From positions 2,271,501 through 2,335,500 of the forward strand of contig LR746267.1 of assembly GCA_902729315.2 (NCBI GenBank): a stretch of 64,000 nt of DNA, in the 5' to 3' direction. Below the pieces are notes generated by a model. It had not been told where the DNA came from and ran no database searches. It saw nothing but the letters and a program-made list of their open reading frames with translations. Positions 23,181-35,262 of this stretch are shown here, piece by piece. The first letter of the stretch is position 1, and each line of letters begins with the position of its first letter. Made by a program: the position numbers and the translations under genes. This DNA is from Spirodela intermedia (lineage: Eukaryota > Streptophyta > Magnoliopsida > Alismatales > Araceae).

Positions 23181-23498
23181 ACACAGAAAACTTGAAACAG
23201 AATATGCAGAAAATATAATTTTCAAGTGAAGCATGCATATCTGCAAAGTTAAGCATTAAAAATATTTTCATAAATGATGAAGTTCAGAAAGACATCACCT
23301 CAACCTTGTTTTTATTTTTCCACTTCATCTTACACTCCTCCTGCACTTTTTCGAGAAATAAAAACAAATACAGAAACAAGTACTACGAAATTCTAAGAAA
23401 AATAGAGCTTAAAAAAAAATCAAACAGAATGAAATAAAAACCATGGGTTGCCTTCCATGTAGTGCTGAATTTAATGTCTCCAGCTAGACTCCTTGGTC

Positions 23499-24737
23499 TT
23501 ACTCTTGAATTTCTTTTAATAATAAAATTTCTTTTTCTGCAAGGCGTTCATGTTCTATATAATGTTTAAGCCGTTGTCCATTTACCTTAAAGTTATGATC
23601 ACTTTTAGGATCTTTAATCATTACAGCCCCATGATCATATGTCTCTTCCACCACATAAGGCCCTTTCCATTTTGATTTTAATTTTCCTGGGAATAATTTC
23701 AGCCTAGAATCATATAACCACACTTTTTGTCCAACATCAATTTTTTTTTTGCTAATGTATTTATCATGGAAAGTTTTAGTTTTTTCTTTATATATTCTAT
23801 GATTTTCATAAGCTTCATTCCTCAACTCCTCTAATTCATGTAGCTGAAAAATTCTATGCCCACCAGCTGATTTCTCATCCATACATAAATTTTTTATAGC
23901 CCATAATGCTTTATGCTCTATTTCCACAAGAAGATGACATGGCTTTCCAAAAATGAGACGAAATGGGGACATACCTATGGAATTTTTATAAGCTGTTCTA
24001 TAAGCCCATAATGCATCTTATAATTTCGTGGGCTAATCTTTCCTATCTGGTCTAACTATTTTTCTCAAAATTCTCTAAATGTCCCTATTTACTACTTCAG
24101 CTTGCCCATTTGTTTGGGGATGATATGGAGTGGCTACTCTATAGTGTACTCCATTCTTTTTCAATAGTTCCCTAAAATGTTTATTTGTAAAATGTGTTCT
24201 TCCATCACTAATAATCACTTTAGGACATCCAAATCTCGAAAAAATATTTTCCTGCACAAATTTCATCACGATTTTATGATCATTAGTTCTAGTAGGAGTA
24301 GCTTCTACCCACTTCAACACATAATCACAGCAAGCAAAATATATTCATATTTTTCAGCTGATGGGAAGGGACCCATGAAATCTAATTCCCCATACATCAA
24401 AGATTTCGACTACTGACATGTTACTCATGGGCATTTCATCTTTTTTACTCATGTTACCTATAGATTGGCATGAAATACATGTTCTACTAAATTCTATAGA
24501 ATCTCTAATGATTGTAGGCCAATAAAAACCACACTGAAAAATTTTTGCAGCTGTTTTTCATCCAGAGAAATGTCCTCCACAGTTAGATGAATGGCACATG
24601 TTAATAATGCTATGATATTCTTCTTCAGGAACACATCTCCTTAAAATTTGATCATTGCCCAAGTAATATAAACCAAGATTATGCCAAAAATAATTTCTAA
24701 TCTTAGAAAAGAAATAATGTTTTATGTTCTTATCCCA
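23499..24737 (-). pseudogene. Integrase of the minus-strand gypsy element
   Basis: Cuts the retroelement DNA ends and joins them to the host chromosome. Readable from right to left: an HHCC zinc-binding region (24470-24640), a catalytic core with SDGRTHFTNKHF and YHPQTNGQAEVVNRD (24075-24320), and a C-terminal region with [19 protein letters not shown] and [11 protein letters not shown] (23499-23972). Near 24380 a one-base insertion shifts the frame inside the GIDFMGPF-like motif that carries the first catalytic aspartate. Further stops lie at 24055-24075 and 24735. No chromodomain follows. It is closely like the integrase at 60187-61744. Confidence 0.85.
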
Positions 24738-26246
24738 CTATTCTGGAGTTTTTCTAGAAACCAGAAAATTAACAATATGTGCATACCATAGTGATGGTTG
24801 ATGTTGAGCTGCCATCAATTGTTCATCTGGAAATGCGTCTTGTAAAGGTGCTGCCTTTATTCCTGTATCACTTAATCTAGAAAGATGGTCAGCAACAACA
24901 TTCTCAAAACCTTTTTTATCTTTTATTTCTAAGTCAAATTCTTGCAACAATAAAATCCATCTTAATAAACGTGGCTTTGTATCTTTCTTATTTAACAGAT
25001 ATTTTAATGCTGCATGATCAGTATAAATAATAATTTTAGCTCTCAAAATATATGATCTAAACCTTTCTAATAAAAAGACTATAGCTAACAACTCTTTTTC
25101 AGTCGTGGTATAATTTAATTGAGCATCGGATATAGTTTTACTAGCATATGAAATTACTATGGGTTTTGACTCTTTTGTTTGTCCTAAAACAGCCCCCACT
25201 GCATAATTTGATGCATCACACATTATTTCAAAGGGAAGGGACCAATTAGGAACTTGTAAAATGGGTGCCTTAGTAAGTAATCTTTTTATTTCGGAAAAAG
25301 ACTCAAAACATTTCACATCAAAATTAAAAGTCACATCTTTAGATAATAGCATGGTGAGAGGTTTAGAAATTTTTGAAAAATCTTGAATAAATTTTTTGTA
25401 ATAACATGCATGACCCAAGAAAGATCTAATCTGTTTTACTGAATTTAGAGGTTTCATTTTAGATATAATATCAATTTTTGCTCTATCCACCTCTAAACCC
25501 TTTTCACTCACAATATGACCCAACACAACTCCCTCTTTAACCATAAAATGTGATTTCTCTCAACTCAAAACTAATTTTTTCTCTATGCATTTCTCAAGTA
25601 CATGCTGTAAATGATTTAAGCATTCATCAAATGATTCACCAAAAATAGAAAAATCGTCCATAAAAATTTCCATGTATTTTCCAATCATATCAGAAAAAAT
25701 AGACAGCATACATCTTTGAAATGTGGCTGGAGTATTACACAGACCAAAAGGCATGCGTTTAAAAGCAAAAGTACCAAATGGACAAGTGAAAGTTGTTTTT
25801 TCTTGATCTAAAGGGTTTATATAAATTTGATTATAACTAGAGTATCCCTCCAGAAAACAAAAAAAGTTTTTTCTAGCTAATTTTTCTAGAATTTGATCAA
25901 TAAATGGTAAGGGAAAATGATCTTTTCTAGTAACTGAATTTAATTTTCTATAATCAATGCAAACTCTCCAACCGGTAGTTAGTCTTGTTTGTATTTCATC
26001 CCCATTTTCATTTTTTATAACCGTGATCCCTGATTTTTTTGGCACTACTTGTGTAGGACTAACCCATTTGCTATTTGAAATAGGATAAATAATATCAGCA
26101 ACCAGCCACTTTAAAATTTCTTTTTTTACAATTTTCATCATGTTAGGATTTAATCCTCGTTGTGGTTCCCTTCTAGTTCTAGCCCCCTCTTCTAAATATA
26201 TACTATGCATGCATACTTTCATATCAATGCCCTTTAGATCGTCCAT
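24738..26246 (-). pseudogene. Reverse transcriptase and RNase H of the minus-strand gypsy element
   Basis: Copies the element RNA into DNA. The reverse transcriptase palm is in 25560-26246: GWRVCIDYRKLNSVTRKDHFPLPFIDQ, FKRMPFGLCNTPATFQRCM, and the catalytic FMDDFSIFG with both aspartates. The thumb/connection follows with [16 protein letters not shown] and [12 protein letters not shown]. RNase H shows [25 protein letters not shown] and [11 protein letters not shown]. The two halves are in one frame and are separated only by a TGA at 25560-25562, where relatives have tryptophan (TGG). It is otherwise open for about 500 codons, so a single nonsense change inactivates it. Confidence 0.9.
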
Positions 26247-26249
26247 TTT

Positions 26250-27054
26250 CTAGCCCATAGCCTTCTTATTTTTTCGAAGTACATTTAATAATTCTTCTTC
26301 CTGTTCATTACTCAAATCAACTGCAATAATAATAGGAAATAAATTATTTTCCTCCAAAAACATATATTTTAAACTAGAGGGAAGAGGTTTCAACTCTAAA
26401 TTCAGATGATCTTCCTCTTTCTTTTCTTCTAAATTTATATTCTCTATTTCCTCTAATTCTTCCAGCACAGTCATCAATAACATCTAGATTATCAAAATCA
26501 TCTAGAAGATCTATGGTATGACAATCATATACGTGGAATTTCTTAAGATCATTTGATACCTCAAAAAGTTTAATTTCTACTGATTGATCTCCACATGAAA
26601 TTTTCGCAATACCTGTGAGAAAATCAATATTCATCTTTGCTGTATGTAAAAATGGTCTCCCTAGGATGATTGGTGTATCATAAAACTTTCCATTAAAATC
26701 TATTTTTAGCACTACAAAATCAGTTAGAAATTTACACCCTTTAATTGTCACTATCACATTTTCTAAAATACCTTTAGGATGTTTTATAGATCTATTAGCA
26801 AATTGTAAGGTAACAGTACAAGGTTTAAGATCAGAAATATTAAATTTATCACAAATACTTGTAGGTAATAAATTAATACTAGCACCGGTGTCAAGTAATG
26901 CATTCTGAAAAATGAATCCATCAATATCACACGAAATTAAAGGGGCACCTATATCTCTCAATTTAAATGGTAATTGATTTAATAATAATGCACTAGCATG
27001 TATGGATAATTTTTCTACTCTAGGTGCCCTTTTTGGTGTACACATTTCTTTCAA
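26250..27054 (-). pseudogene. Aspartic protease and linker of the minus-strand gypsy element
   Basis: Retropepsin-type protease that cuts the gag-pol polyprotein. The active site is ALLDTGASINLLP and the downstream ILGRPFLHTA motif is kept, about 75 residues further on as usual. The protease frame runs from 27054 to about 26470, where a frameshift moves to the frame ending at 26250. That second frame ends in TAG where relatives have tryptophan (KAMGW before the DDLKGI start of reverse transcriptase). Both reverse-transcriptase-region stops are therefore TGG to TAG/TGA changes. Confidence 0.85.
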
Positions 27055-27108
27055 AACTCTAGCATATTCAGGAATATGTTCAATGGCAGTGAGTAAAGGA
27101 AGACTAAT

Positions 27109-28763
27109 TTACACATCTTGTAAAATTTTCTTTATTTCTTCATTCTGTTCCTTTTTCTTTCTTTGTCTAGGCTCTAGAGCTTTAGGAAATGGAATGGTTG
27201 TCCTCTCTTTCGAAATTTCTTTGGTAGAATCTATAAAATCCTCTTCTACTCCTATTTGATTTTGTTTTGGGTTGTCTACGTTTTCTTTTTCTTCTAATGT
27301 TTGGGGATAAAGATCAGGTAAGATCTTACCACTCCTTAATGCATTCACTGTCCTAACATTTTCATTTCATGGGTTTTTTCCTAGATTCATGCTACTAGAC
27401 TCCCCATGCTGAAATCCTATTGTTGGGCGGTTCCCTGGATTTTCTATAGGCTGACTAGGTAGCTGTCCCTCTTCTCTCTTATTCCCAAGGGCCTTTATAA
27501 TTTGTTTCTAGTACTACATCATTTGATTCATAGTTTATTGCATCATTTGGCTCATTTGCTGCATCATTTCCATAGCATCAGGTTGGGTTTGAGAGGGCTG
27601 ATTTTTCTGAAATCTATTTTCTTATTTTGGACAAAATTCAAAGTTTAAATTGGGTCTAAGTGCTTCTGAATTTTGAATATTATTTGGGTCTCTCCATGAA
27701 AAATTATTCCTCCAATTAAGATTATAAGAATTTGAAAAATATTCTCTATTTCTATAAAAACTGTGAACTACTTGCACTTGTTCTTGCATAGGGTGAAATG
27801 ATTGATCTAAATTATAACATTGAAATTCAGAATAATCATTTTCACCATACATAAGACATGTACTATTTGAATTAAGTTGAGGGTTAAAAGCCTTTTTAAT
27901 ATTTTCAATAAGTAAATTAATTTTTTTAATCTTTGATTAATATGATTAACCTCATTTCTAAGTTTAGAATCATCATCATGATACAATTCATAAATTCCTC
28001 TCTTCTTATCCCTGTCATATAATTCAAAAGAGGCTTGATCTCTAGAATTTTCATTTAAATTCTCATAAAGATTGTAAATCTCATAAGGAGTTTTCTCCAT
28101 AAAAGCTCCTCCACATATAGAATCAACCATATTTCTATGTTGTTCTAATAATCCATCATAAAAAATTCTATTGAGCTGCCACTTGGGTATAGCATGATGA
28201 GGACACTTTCTAAGTAAATCTTTGAATTTTTCCCATGTCTCATGCAAAGTTTCTCCTAGTCTTTGAGAAAAACTCCATATATGTTTTCCCATATTTTGAG
28301 TTTTTCTTAAAGGATAAAATTTTCGAAGAAAGTCCTATTCTATATCTTTCTAGCTAGTTAATTCTTTATCTAATGTGGACAGCCAATGACTAGCTTTGTC
28401 CCTAAGTGTATGAGGGAATAATTTCATCTTAATAATTTCTGGTGTAACTTGAGGGAGATTATCTAAATCACAGACCATATGAAATTTTTCTAAGTGCTGA
28501 TGAGGTTCCTCTAAAGGCAAACCATGAAAATTAAGGAACATTTGAAAAATTCCTAGATTTATTTCGAATTTAACAGTGGATGCTAATGGGACTCTAATAT
28601 TAGATGCTCTTTGAAATGAATCAGGGATATAATGATTTTTCATGGCCATAGGATTGTTCTCAGTTTGACTTGTACTTCCTTCAAGATCCATCAAAATTAA
28701 TTTTTCTTTCAGATTTTTATTTTTGAATGAAATAATGAAAAGATTTTCTAGCCTTGGATGCAA
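27109..28763 (-). pseudogene. Gag of the minus-strand gypsy element
   Basis: Structural capsid protein of the particle. The N-terminal part (28350-28763) has MDLEGSTSQTENNPMAMKN and FPHTLRDKASHWLSTL. The middle (27807-28292) has FSQRLGETLHETWEKFKDLL, RKCPHHAIPKWQL and FYDGL, the Retrotrans_gag signature. The C-terminal linker (27109-27348) carries MNALRSGKILPD, the usual LRSGK motif just before the protease in Tat/Athila elements. At least three frameshifts or stops separate these pieces. The plus-strand copy at 31906-33340 is about as long and very similar. Confidence 0.85.
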
Positions 28764-28971
28764 GGATCTTCTATCATGGATAAAAAACAGTAAATTCGAG
28801 GGAAAAAGTTAGTAACTATTACCCTCCTTCAAGATGCTCCAGTCCTTGCCGTGCTTCTTTTCGTTCCCTTTTTCTAATAAAAATCGGCAAAAAGAGAATA
28901 AAACAAGAGTTAAGTTTTTTTTTTTATGTACTCTAAGAAAAAAATAGAAAAATACTAAATATTATGCAATA

Positions 28972-28992
28972 CATCCCCAACAATGGCACCTA
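28972..28992 (-). promoter_or_regulatory. Primer-binding site (tRNA-Asp-like)
   Basis: On the minus strand, a few bases after the LTR end, GGTGCCATTGTTGGGGATG resembles the complement of the 3' end of plant tRNA-Asp (TGGCGCCGTTGCCGGGGA), with CpG-type changes. Copies at 31703-31721 and 35872-35889 confirm it. Confidence 0.75.
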
Positions 28993-28996
28993 AATT

Positions 28997-29600
28997 TGAC
29001 GTGACTCAATCGTTGTATATTAAATCACACAAATATGAAATTTATAAAACTAGAAAATATGAATTTTTGGATATTTAAAAGTATTTGTAAATAAATATAT
29101 CAGTTATAATTAAATAAAAATTCCAAAAATAGCAGTAATTTTCCACATTGATCACAAAGATGTAATATAATATTTGGTAATTATTTAGAATTTTTCTCAA
29201 TAAATATGATTTTTTTACGAATTTTATACTAAGAAATAAAAAGGAAATATATTTAAAATTCATAAAAATAGGGAAATAAGGGTGCGGACGTCAGGATGAC
29301 ATCAATGCCCGGCAAACGCGAATCAGGCAGAAACAGAGTTCCGCCCGGTGATTCTTACATAAGCAATTACAAACGACTTAATTAATCAAATTAAGATCTG
29401 TAAAAGCCGGAAGAATCGTAATTGAACGAAGTATAGTTTGGTAAATTAAAATCACACAAAGTATCACTAAATGAAGCGTAAATTAAGTTGAAAGCAGGAA
29501 AACAGAGTTCCGGCGTCGCGACGGCAATGCGTCAACGATGCACCAGAATCCTGAGCGTTCGGGAGGATTGTCGTGCAGTGTCCACGGCCTCGAAGGCTCT
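28997..29600 (-). repeat. 5' LTR (LTR-A) of the minus-strand element, truncated
   Basis: Begins TGACGTGACTCAATCG next to the primer-binding site and stops after 604 bp at ...GAAGGCTCT, where the plus-oriented LTR at 29601 begins. Confidence 0.85.
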
Positions 29601-31228
29601 TGATAAGTCTTCATTATCATGAGTTAATAATTAGTAAATAATATAGTTTTAGCCTTAACTCATGATCAATAGACTTATATTTGTGTTAAAGCATGAAAAG
29701 TGGTTTTCAGTTGATTAACGTGAATTTTTGGGTAATTATGTGATTTTATACGATTTTTACAGTCTTAGTTTTGAGATAAACGAAGAACAAGAAATAAAAA
29801 TAAAAATATTGCAAAATGGGGAGACCCGCCGGCCAGCCGGGCCCGCAAGCGGGTCGGAAGCGCAGTCGGGGAGTAGCCGCGAGCAGGGGCTCGAGCGGCT
29901 TGCTTGGATCGATAGGGGCACGTGTGCGCCACTCCCCTTCCACGTCACCGGTGGTCAGCCGGCTGTGGGGCAAGGAGTGGTCGTACACGCGAGAGGATTT
30001 TGCCTACAAAGCTAACTTTACTATATATTCGCCCAAATAATCCGCGCACAACCGATGTGGGACTAAACCCGCGTCACACCTTGTTCAGGGGCCGGCGACC
30101 GCCGCGGGTTCGAATCCTCCTAGAGTCAAAATTCATATATTTTTAACTGATTATCGCGACTTTCCTGCAGATCGCCAGTGAAGGATTAAGCAACCGGAAT
30201 CGCTGGATCATCGGCGAAAATCTCGTCAACGCGATTCGCGGAGCATTGCTACTAAAATTTCTGAACGATTCGCGATAAAAGGATCGCAATCCATCGAGTA
30301 AATCATCTCCGATTGATCGGCGAACAAGCCGTCGTCGGGAAGAGGACGATCCGCCGGGAGACCAGTCGCCACCTCCTGAGAGCGTACCAGATGCGATGAA
30401 GAGCCTCCTCTTGCTGCGCGGACCTGAGGATGAAGCTCCCTGACACGCGCCCCACCTCCATCCAGCTCCTCTCCGTCGGGTGACAGCCGTCGGAGAGCCG
30501 CAAAGTCACCGTTTTTCCGCTCCGCCGGGTGACAGCCGCCAGAGACGATTCGACGACCCACTTCATTGATCTCTAGACTTTGCGAGAAGATTTAGAGATT
30601 GCCCACGTCGTCTTTGTCCAAGGAGAGCCTTCGAGGCCATGGACACTGCACGACGATCCTCCCGAATGCTCAGGATTCCGATGCATCGCTGACGCATCGC
30701 CGTCGCGACGCCGGAACTCTGTTTTCCTGCTTTCAATTTAATTTACGCTTCATTTAGTGATACTTTGTGTGATTTTAATTTACCAAACTATACTTCGTTA
30801 AATTACGATTCTTCTGGCTTTTACAGATTTTAATTTGATTAATTAAGTCGTCTGTAATCGCTTACGTAAGAATCGCCGGGTGGAACTCTGTTTCTGCCTG
30901 ATTCGCGTTCGCCGGGCGCTGATGTCATCCTGACGCCCGCACCCTTATTTCCTTTTTTTTCGTGAATTTTAAATATATTTCCTTTTTATTTCCTAATATA
31001 AAATTCGTAAGAAAATCGTATTCATTGAAAAAAATTCTGAATAATTACCAGATATTATATTACATCCCTGTGATCGACCTGGAAAATTACTGCTATTTTT
31101 GGAATTTTTATTGAATTATAATTGATATATTTATTTAGAAATACTTCTAAATATTCAAAAATTTGTATTTTCTAGTTTTATAAATTTTATATTTGCGTGA
31201 TTTAATATACAATGACTGAGTCACGTCA
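29601..31228 (+). repeat. LTR-A copy, full length, GC-rich (young)
   Basis: TGATAAGTC to TCACGTCA, 1628 bp. It keeps most CpG sites, so it looks young. Sense TATA at 30021-30028, antisense upstream element at 30053-30063, B-box-like GGTTCGAATCC at 30107-30117. Flanks GCTCT and CAACC do not match, and the LTR sequences on its two sides are in opposite orientation, so the site was rearranged. Confidence 0.88.
29813..29998 (-). ncRNA. Candidate small RNA in the LTR antisense strand
   Basis: Minus strand: GTCCCACATCG (30063 to 30053), 25 bp, TATATA (30027 to 30022), about 186 nt GC-rich without TTTT, then TTTT (29816 to 29813). The hairpin CGAGC-CCCT-GCTCG is kept. Confidence 0.3.
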
Positions 31229-31702
31229 CAACCGTTGGAAATGACTCGACGACCCATTTCATTAATCTCTAGACTTCACGAGAAGATCTAGAGATTGCCT
31301 ACGTCGTCCTTGTCCAAAGAGAGCCTTTGAAGCCATAGACACTATATGACGATCCTCCTGAACACTCAAGATTCTGGTGTATCGTCGATGCATCGCCGTC
31401 ATGACGTCGAAACTCTATTTTCCTACTTTCAACTTACTTTATGCTTCATTTAGTGATTAATTTTTGTATTTTTAATTTACCAAAATATATTTTGTTCAAT
31501 TATGATTCTTTCAACTTTTATAGATCTTAATTTTATTAATTAAATCGTCTATAATCGCTTACGAAAGAATCACCGAGTGGAACTCTATTTCCGCCCGATT
31601 TGTGTTCGTCAGGCATAGACATCATCCCAACGTCCACACCCTTATTTTATTTTTTTGTGAATTTTAAAGATATTTCCTTTTCATTTCCTAGTATTTTAAA
31701 TT
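31229..31702 (+). repeat. LTR-A copy, right part of the plus-strand element's 5' LTR
   Basis: LTR-A from the CAACCGTTGG(A)AATGACTCGACG block onward. It jumps from TTTCCTAGTATTTTA directly to the primer-binding site, so the last 250 bp or so of the LTR are deleted. It probably belongs with 19688-20453. Confidence 0.7.
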
Positions 31703-31721
31703 TTGGCACTGTTGTCGGGGA
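31703..31721 (+). promoter_or_regulatory. Primer-binding site (tRNA-Asp-like)
   Basis: TTGGCACTGTTGTCGGGGA matches the complement of the tRNA-Asp 3' end at 15 of 18 positions; all three differences are CpG-type transitions. It marks the 5' end of the internal region of the plus-strand element. Confidence 0.8.
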
Positions 31722-31905
31722 TGTATTGCGTAATATTTAATATTTTTCTATTTTTCTCTTAGAGTACATAAAAAAAATAAATTTAACTCTTATTTTATTT
31801 TCTTTTTGCCGATTTGTTATTAGAAAAAGGAAACGAAAATAAGCAAGGCAAGGACTGAAGCATCTTGAAGGAGGGTAATAGTTACTAACTTTTTCCCTTG
31901 AATTA

Positions 31906-33340
31906 TTGATTTTTATGCATGGTAGAAGATCCTTGCATCAAAGGCTAGAAAATACTTTCATTATTTCATTCAAAAATAAAAACCTGAAAGAAAAATTAAT
32001 TTTGATGGATCTTGAAGGAAGTACAGGTCAAATTGAGAACAATCCTGTGGCCATGAAAAATCATTATATCCCTGATTCATTTCAAAGAGCATCAAATATT
32101 AGAGTCCCATTAGCACCCATTGTTAAATTTGAAATAAATCTAGGAATTTTTTAAATGCCCCTTAATTTTCATAGATTGACTTTAGAGGAATCTCATCAGC
32201 ACTTAGAAAAATTTCATATGATCTGTGATTTAGTTAATCTCCCTCAAGTTACATCAGAAATTATTAAGATGAAATTATTCTCTCATATACTTAGGGACAA
32301 ACTAGCCATTGGCTATCCACATTAAATAGAGAATTAACTAGCTAGAAAGACATAGAACAAACAAACTTTTCTTCGAAAATTTTATCCCTTAGGGAAAACT
32401 CAAAATATGAGAAAACATATATGGAGTTTTTCTCAAAGACTAGGAGAAACTTTACATGAGACATGGGAAACATTCAAAGATTTACTTAGAAAGTGCTCTC
32501 ATCATGCTATACCCAAGTAGCAGCTCAATAGAATTTTTTATGATGGATTATTAGAACAACATAGAAATATGGTTGATTCTATATGTGGAGGAGCTTTTAT
32601 GGAGAAAATTCCTGATGAGATTTACAGTCTTTATGAGAATTTAAGTGAAAATTTGAGAGATCAAGCCTCTTTTGAATTATATGACAAAGATATGAAGAGA
32701 GAAATTTATGAATTGCATCATCATGATGATTCTAAACTTAGAAATGAGGTTAATCAGATTAATTAAAGATTAGAAAAACTTAATTTACTTATTGACAATA
32801 TTAGAAAGTCTCTTAACCCTCAATTTAATTCAAATAGTACACGTCCTATGTATGGTGAAAATGATCATTTCGAATTGCAATATCATCATAAGCAAGAACA
32901 AGTGTAGGTACCCCACAATTTTAGTAAAAATAGAGAATATTTTTCTAATTCTTATAATCTTAATTGGGGGAATAATTTTTCGTGGAGAAATCCAAATAAT
33001 ATTCAAAATCAGAAGTACTTAGATCCAATTCACATTTTGAATTTCGTCTAAAATAGGAACATAGATTTCAGAAAAATCAGTCCTCTCAAATCCAACCTGA
33101 TGCTATGGAAATGATACAGCAAATGAGCCAAATGATGCAACAAATGAGCCAAATGATGCAACAAACTATGAATCAAATGAAGCTGCACCAGAAATAAATT
33201 ATAGAGGCTCTTGGGAATAAGAGAGAAGAGGGACAACTACCTAGTTAGCCCATAGAAAATTCAGAAAATTGTCCAATAGTAGAATTTCAGCAAGAAGAGT
33301 TTAGCTAAATAAATTTAGAAAAAAACCCACGAAATAAAAA
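31906..33340 (+). pseudogene. Gag of the plus-strand non-autonomous element
   Basis: The N-terminal part (31906-32154) has MDLEGSTGQIENNPVAMKN, near-identical to the gag at 28763. The middle has FSQRLGETLHETWE and CSHHAIP-type segments (about 32420-32520). A later part (32569-32766) has MVDSICGGAFMEKIPDEIY. From 33110 to 33190 the frame shows QMSQMMQQ repeats. Stops at about 32154, 32320 and 32518 break it. It ends in the ENPRN...VNTL..NILPDPYF linker that joins the unknown frame downstream. Confidence 0.8.
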
Positions 33341-34336
33341 TGTTAGGACAGTGAATACATTGAGTGAGAATATTTTACCTGATCCTTATTTCTAATTATT
33401 AGAAGAAATTGATGATCTATTAGAAGTAAATGAGAATATTAAGGCCGAAAATATAGTAGTAGAAAATTTGAATAAAATCATTTATTACTTACAATTGATG
33501 AATGAATATAGTGAGGATGATGAAGAAAAAGAGCCCTTAGATGAAGAAACAACAACTGATCATGGAAAAATCATCCAAATTTTAGTACAAGGGAGTAAAG
33601 ACAAAAATGAAGAAAAACATATTTCAGGTGAGGAAAAATCAGTTGATTTGGGAGACGTAGGAGACGAAATTAATAAATCTAATCATAATTTTGCAGCCAT
33701 GGATGTTGATTGTGAGGATGATGATGTATATCATATACCGAAATTAAAAGATAGCTCTTAGGAAGATGAAGAATTTGATGAGTAAGAAACAAAAAGCTAG
33801 AAAAAGAGTTGATTCAACTAATGGGGAGAAACGGAAATAATGGATATGAATATAGAGATAATTTTGGAAGAGAAAATTTAAATTTTACTGAATTCATTAG
33901 ATCTGAGATTAAAGAAGACAATCCTTCCATCCTTCAAAACCAACAGCCCATTATAATTATTTCTAAGCTTGAAATATTTCACTCTTCGCAAATTAAACAA
34001 ATATGTATGAAAGATAAAATGGAGCAAGGGAAGATTATGTAGATAAAAGAAGACATTAAGAAATGGATGAATAGAAGAATTAGAGATATCAATTTAGATG
34101 AAAAAATTTTAGATTGGGTAAGAGCTAATTTGAAAATTATATGGCTTGATCACATTTTATGGTCTATTAATAGAAAGTATTTATTAATGAATGAAAGCCT
34201 TACAAAACAAAATAGAAATGAGGAAAGATTCTTTTCAAAATGGAAATATTATTTTTGGGAAAAAAATTTAATTTCTATTTTTTTTTGGCTGAAAGTATGT
34301 CAAGGTATATATATGAAGTATACGAATTTACGCTAA
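33341..34336 (+). pseudogene. Unknown acidic ORF replacing pol
   Basis: I do not recognise this protein. It starts in frame with the end of gag (NTLSENILPDPYF) and runs for about 330 codons. The first half is very acidic (YSEDDEEKEPLDEE, then VDCEDDDVYHIPKL). The second half is mixed and aromatic: YEYRDNFGRENLNFTEFIRS, LEIFHSSQI, WVRANLKIIW, HILWSINRKYLLMNESL, FFSKWKYYFWEKN. It ends ...VCQGIYMKYTNL before a stop at 34336. Interruptions near 33761-33810, 34042 and 34300 are point changes; the second copy at 54436-55422 is open at some of these places. Presence in two separate elements shows it belongs to the family and is not a random insertion. Confidence 0.65.
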
Positions 34337-35262
34337 ATCTGAAAAAAAATATCATGAAACTTACCTTGGGATACAAATATATTTTGATGGCCATAGATCA
34401 TCTTATATAATCTAAGAGTTGTCTAACTGGAGACATTAAATTCAGCGCTACATGGGAGGCAACCCATGATTTTTATTTCATTCTATTTGATTTTTTTTTA
34501 AGCTCTGTTTTTCTTAAAATTTCCTAGTACTTGTTTCTGTATTTGTTTTTTTCAAAAAAGTGCAGGAGAAAGAGTGTAAGATGAAGTGAAAAATTAAAAA
34601 CGAGGTTGAGGTGATGTCTTTCTGAGCTTTATCATTTACGAAAATATTTTTAATGCTTAACTTTGCACATATGCATGCTTCACGTGAAAATTATATTTTC
34701 TGCATATTCTATTTCGATTTTTCTATGTCATTGAGGACAATGTCATTTTTAAGTTGGGGGGTGAAGTATTCATTATTAATTTATGTTGTAAGACGATTAA
34801 GAACATGTGTTTACATTTTATTCAACTTAGAACAGCAACTAAAAAAATAAAAAAATAAAAAAATTCAGAAAAACTACAACATCTATTTTCTGGTTTTCTG
34901 TCAGAAACAACAGACTATCAAAAATAGTAGACAAAAAACAACTTGAAATTTGAAATTATAGAAGACCCTTTTCTCACATTTCAATCCCCTAGATATATAT
35001 TACTGAAATTCAAAATTACAACTATAAAGAGGATAATTTTGATTTATTTTTGACAAATTTACTACTACTAAAAATAGAACTGAAAATAGAAAATAGAACT
35101 ACCAGAACTATCTAATTTACAAATTTCTTACATTATATTGCATGCATGAAAAATTAAATCAATTAGATTTGATTGATACCAAATAGATACTAGGAAGATT
35201 ATTATTGAGTCAAAAGAATGATCTAGTAGCATGAAATGTTGGAATACTCTTTGGATACATGA

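Larger units (their letters stand above)
20454..29600 (-). mobile_element. Ty3/gypsy retrotransposon (Tat/Athila type), minus strand, nearly complete
   Basis: In element order (right to left): a truncated 5' LTR (28997-29600), a primer-binding site (28972-28992), gag, protease, reverse transcriptase, RNase H, integrase, a G-run (23143-23160), 2.2 kb later a stem-loop and polypurine tract (21901-21940), and the 3' LTR (20454-21900). No chromodomain or envelope frame is seen. The coding region carries a small number of stops and frameshifts, so it is recently dead rather than ancient. Confidence 0.88.
31703..35262 (+). mobile_element. Non-autonomous gypsy element: gag kept, pol replaced
   Basis: The internal region shares primer site, leader, gag, the motif around 34420-34470 (GGAGACATTAAATTCAGCGC) and the 3' noncoding DNA with the minus-strand element. 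Between the gag end (about 33360) and 34400, protease, reverse transcriptase, RNase H and integrase are missing; an unrelated acidic reading frame stands instead. The element must have depended on enzymes from relatives such as 20454-29600. Its right end is deleted into an LTR fragment at 35263. Confidence 0.8.
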
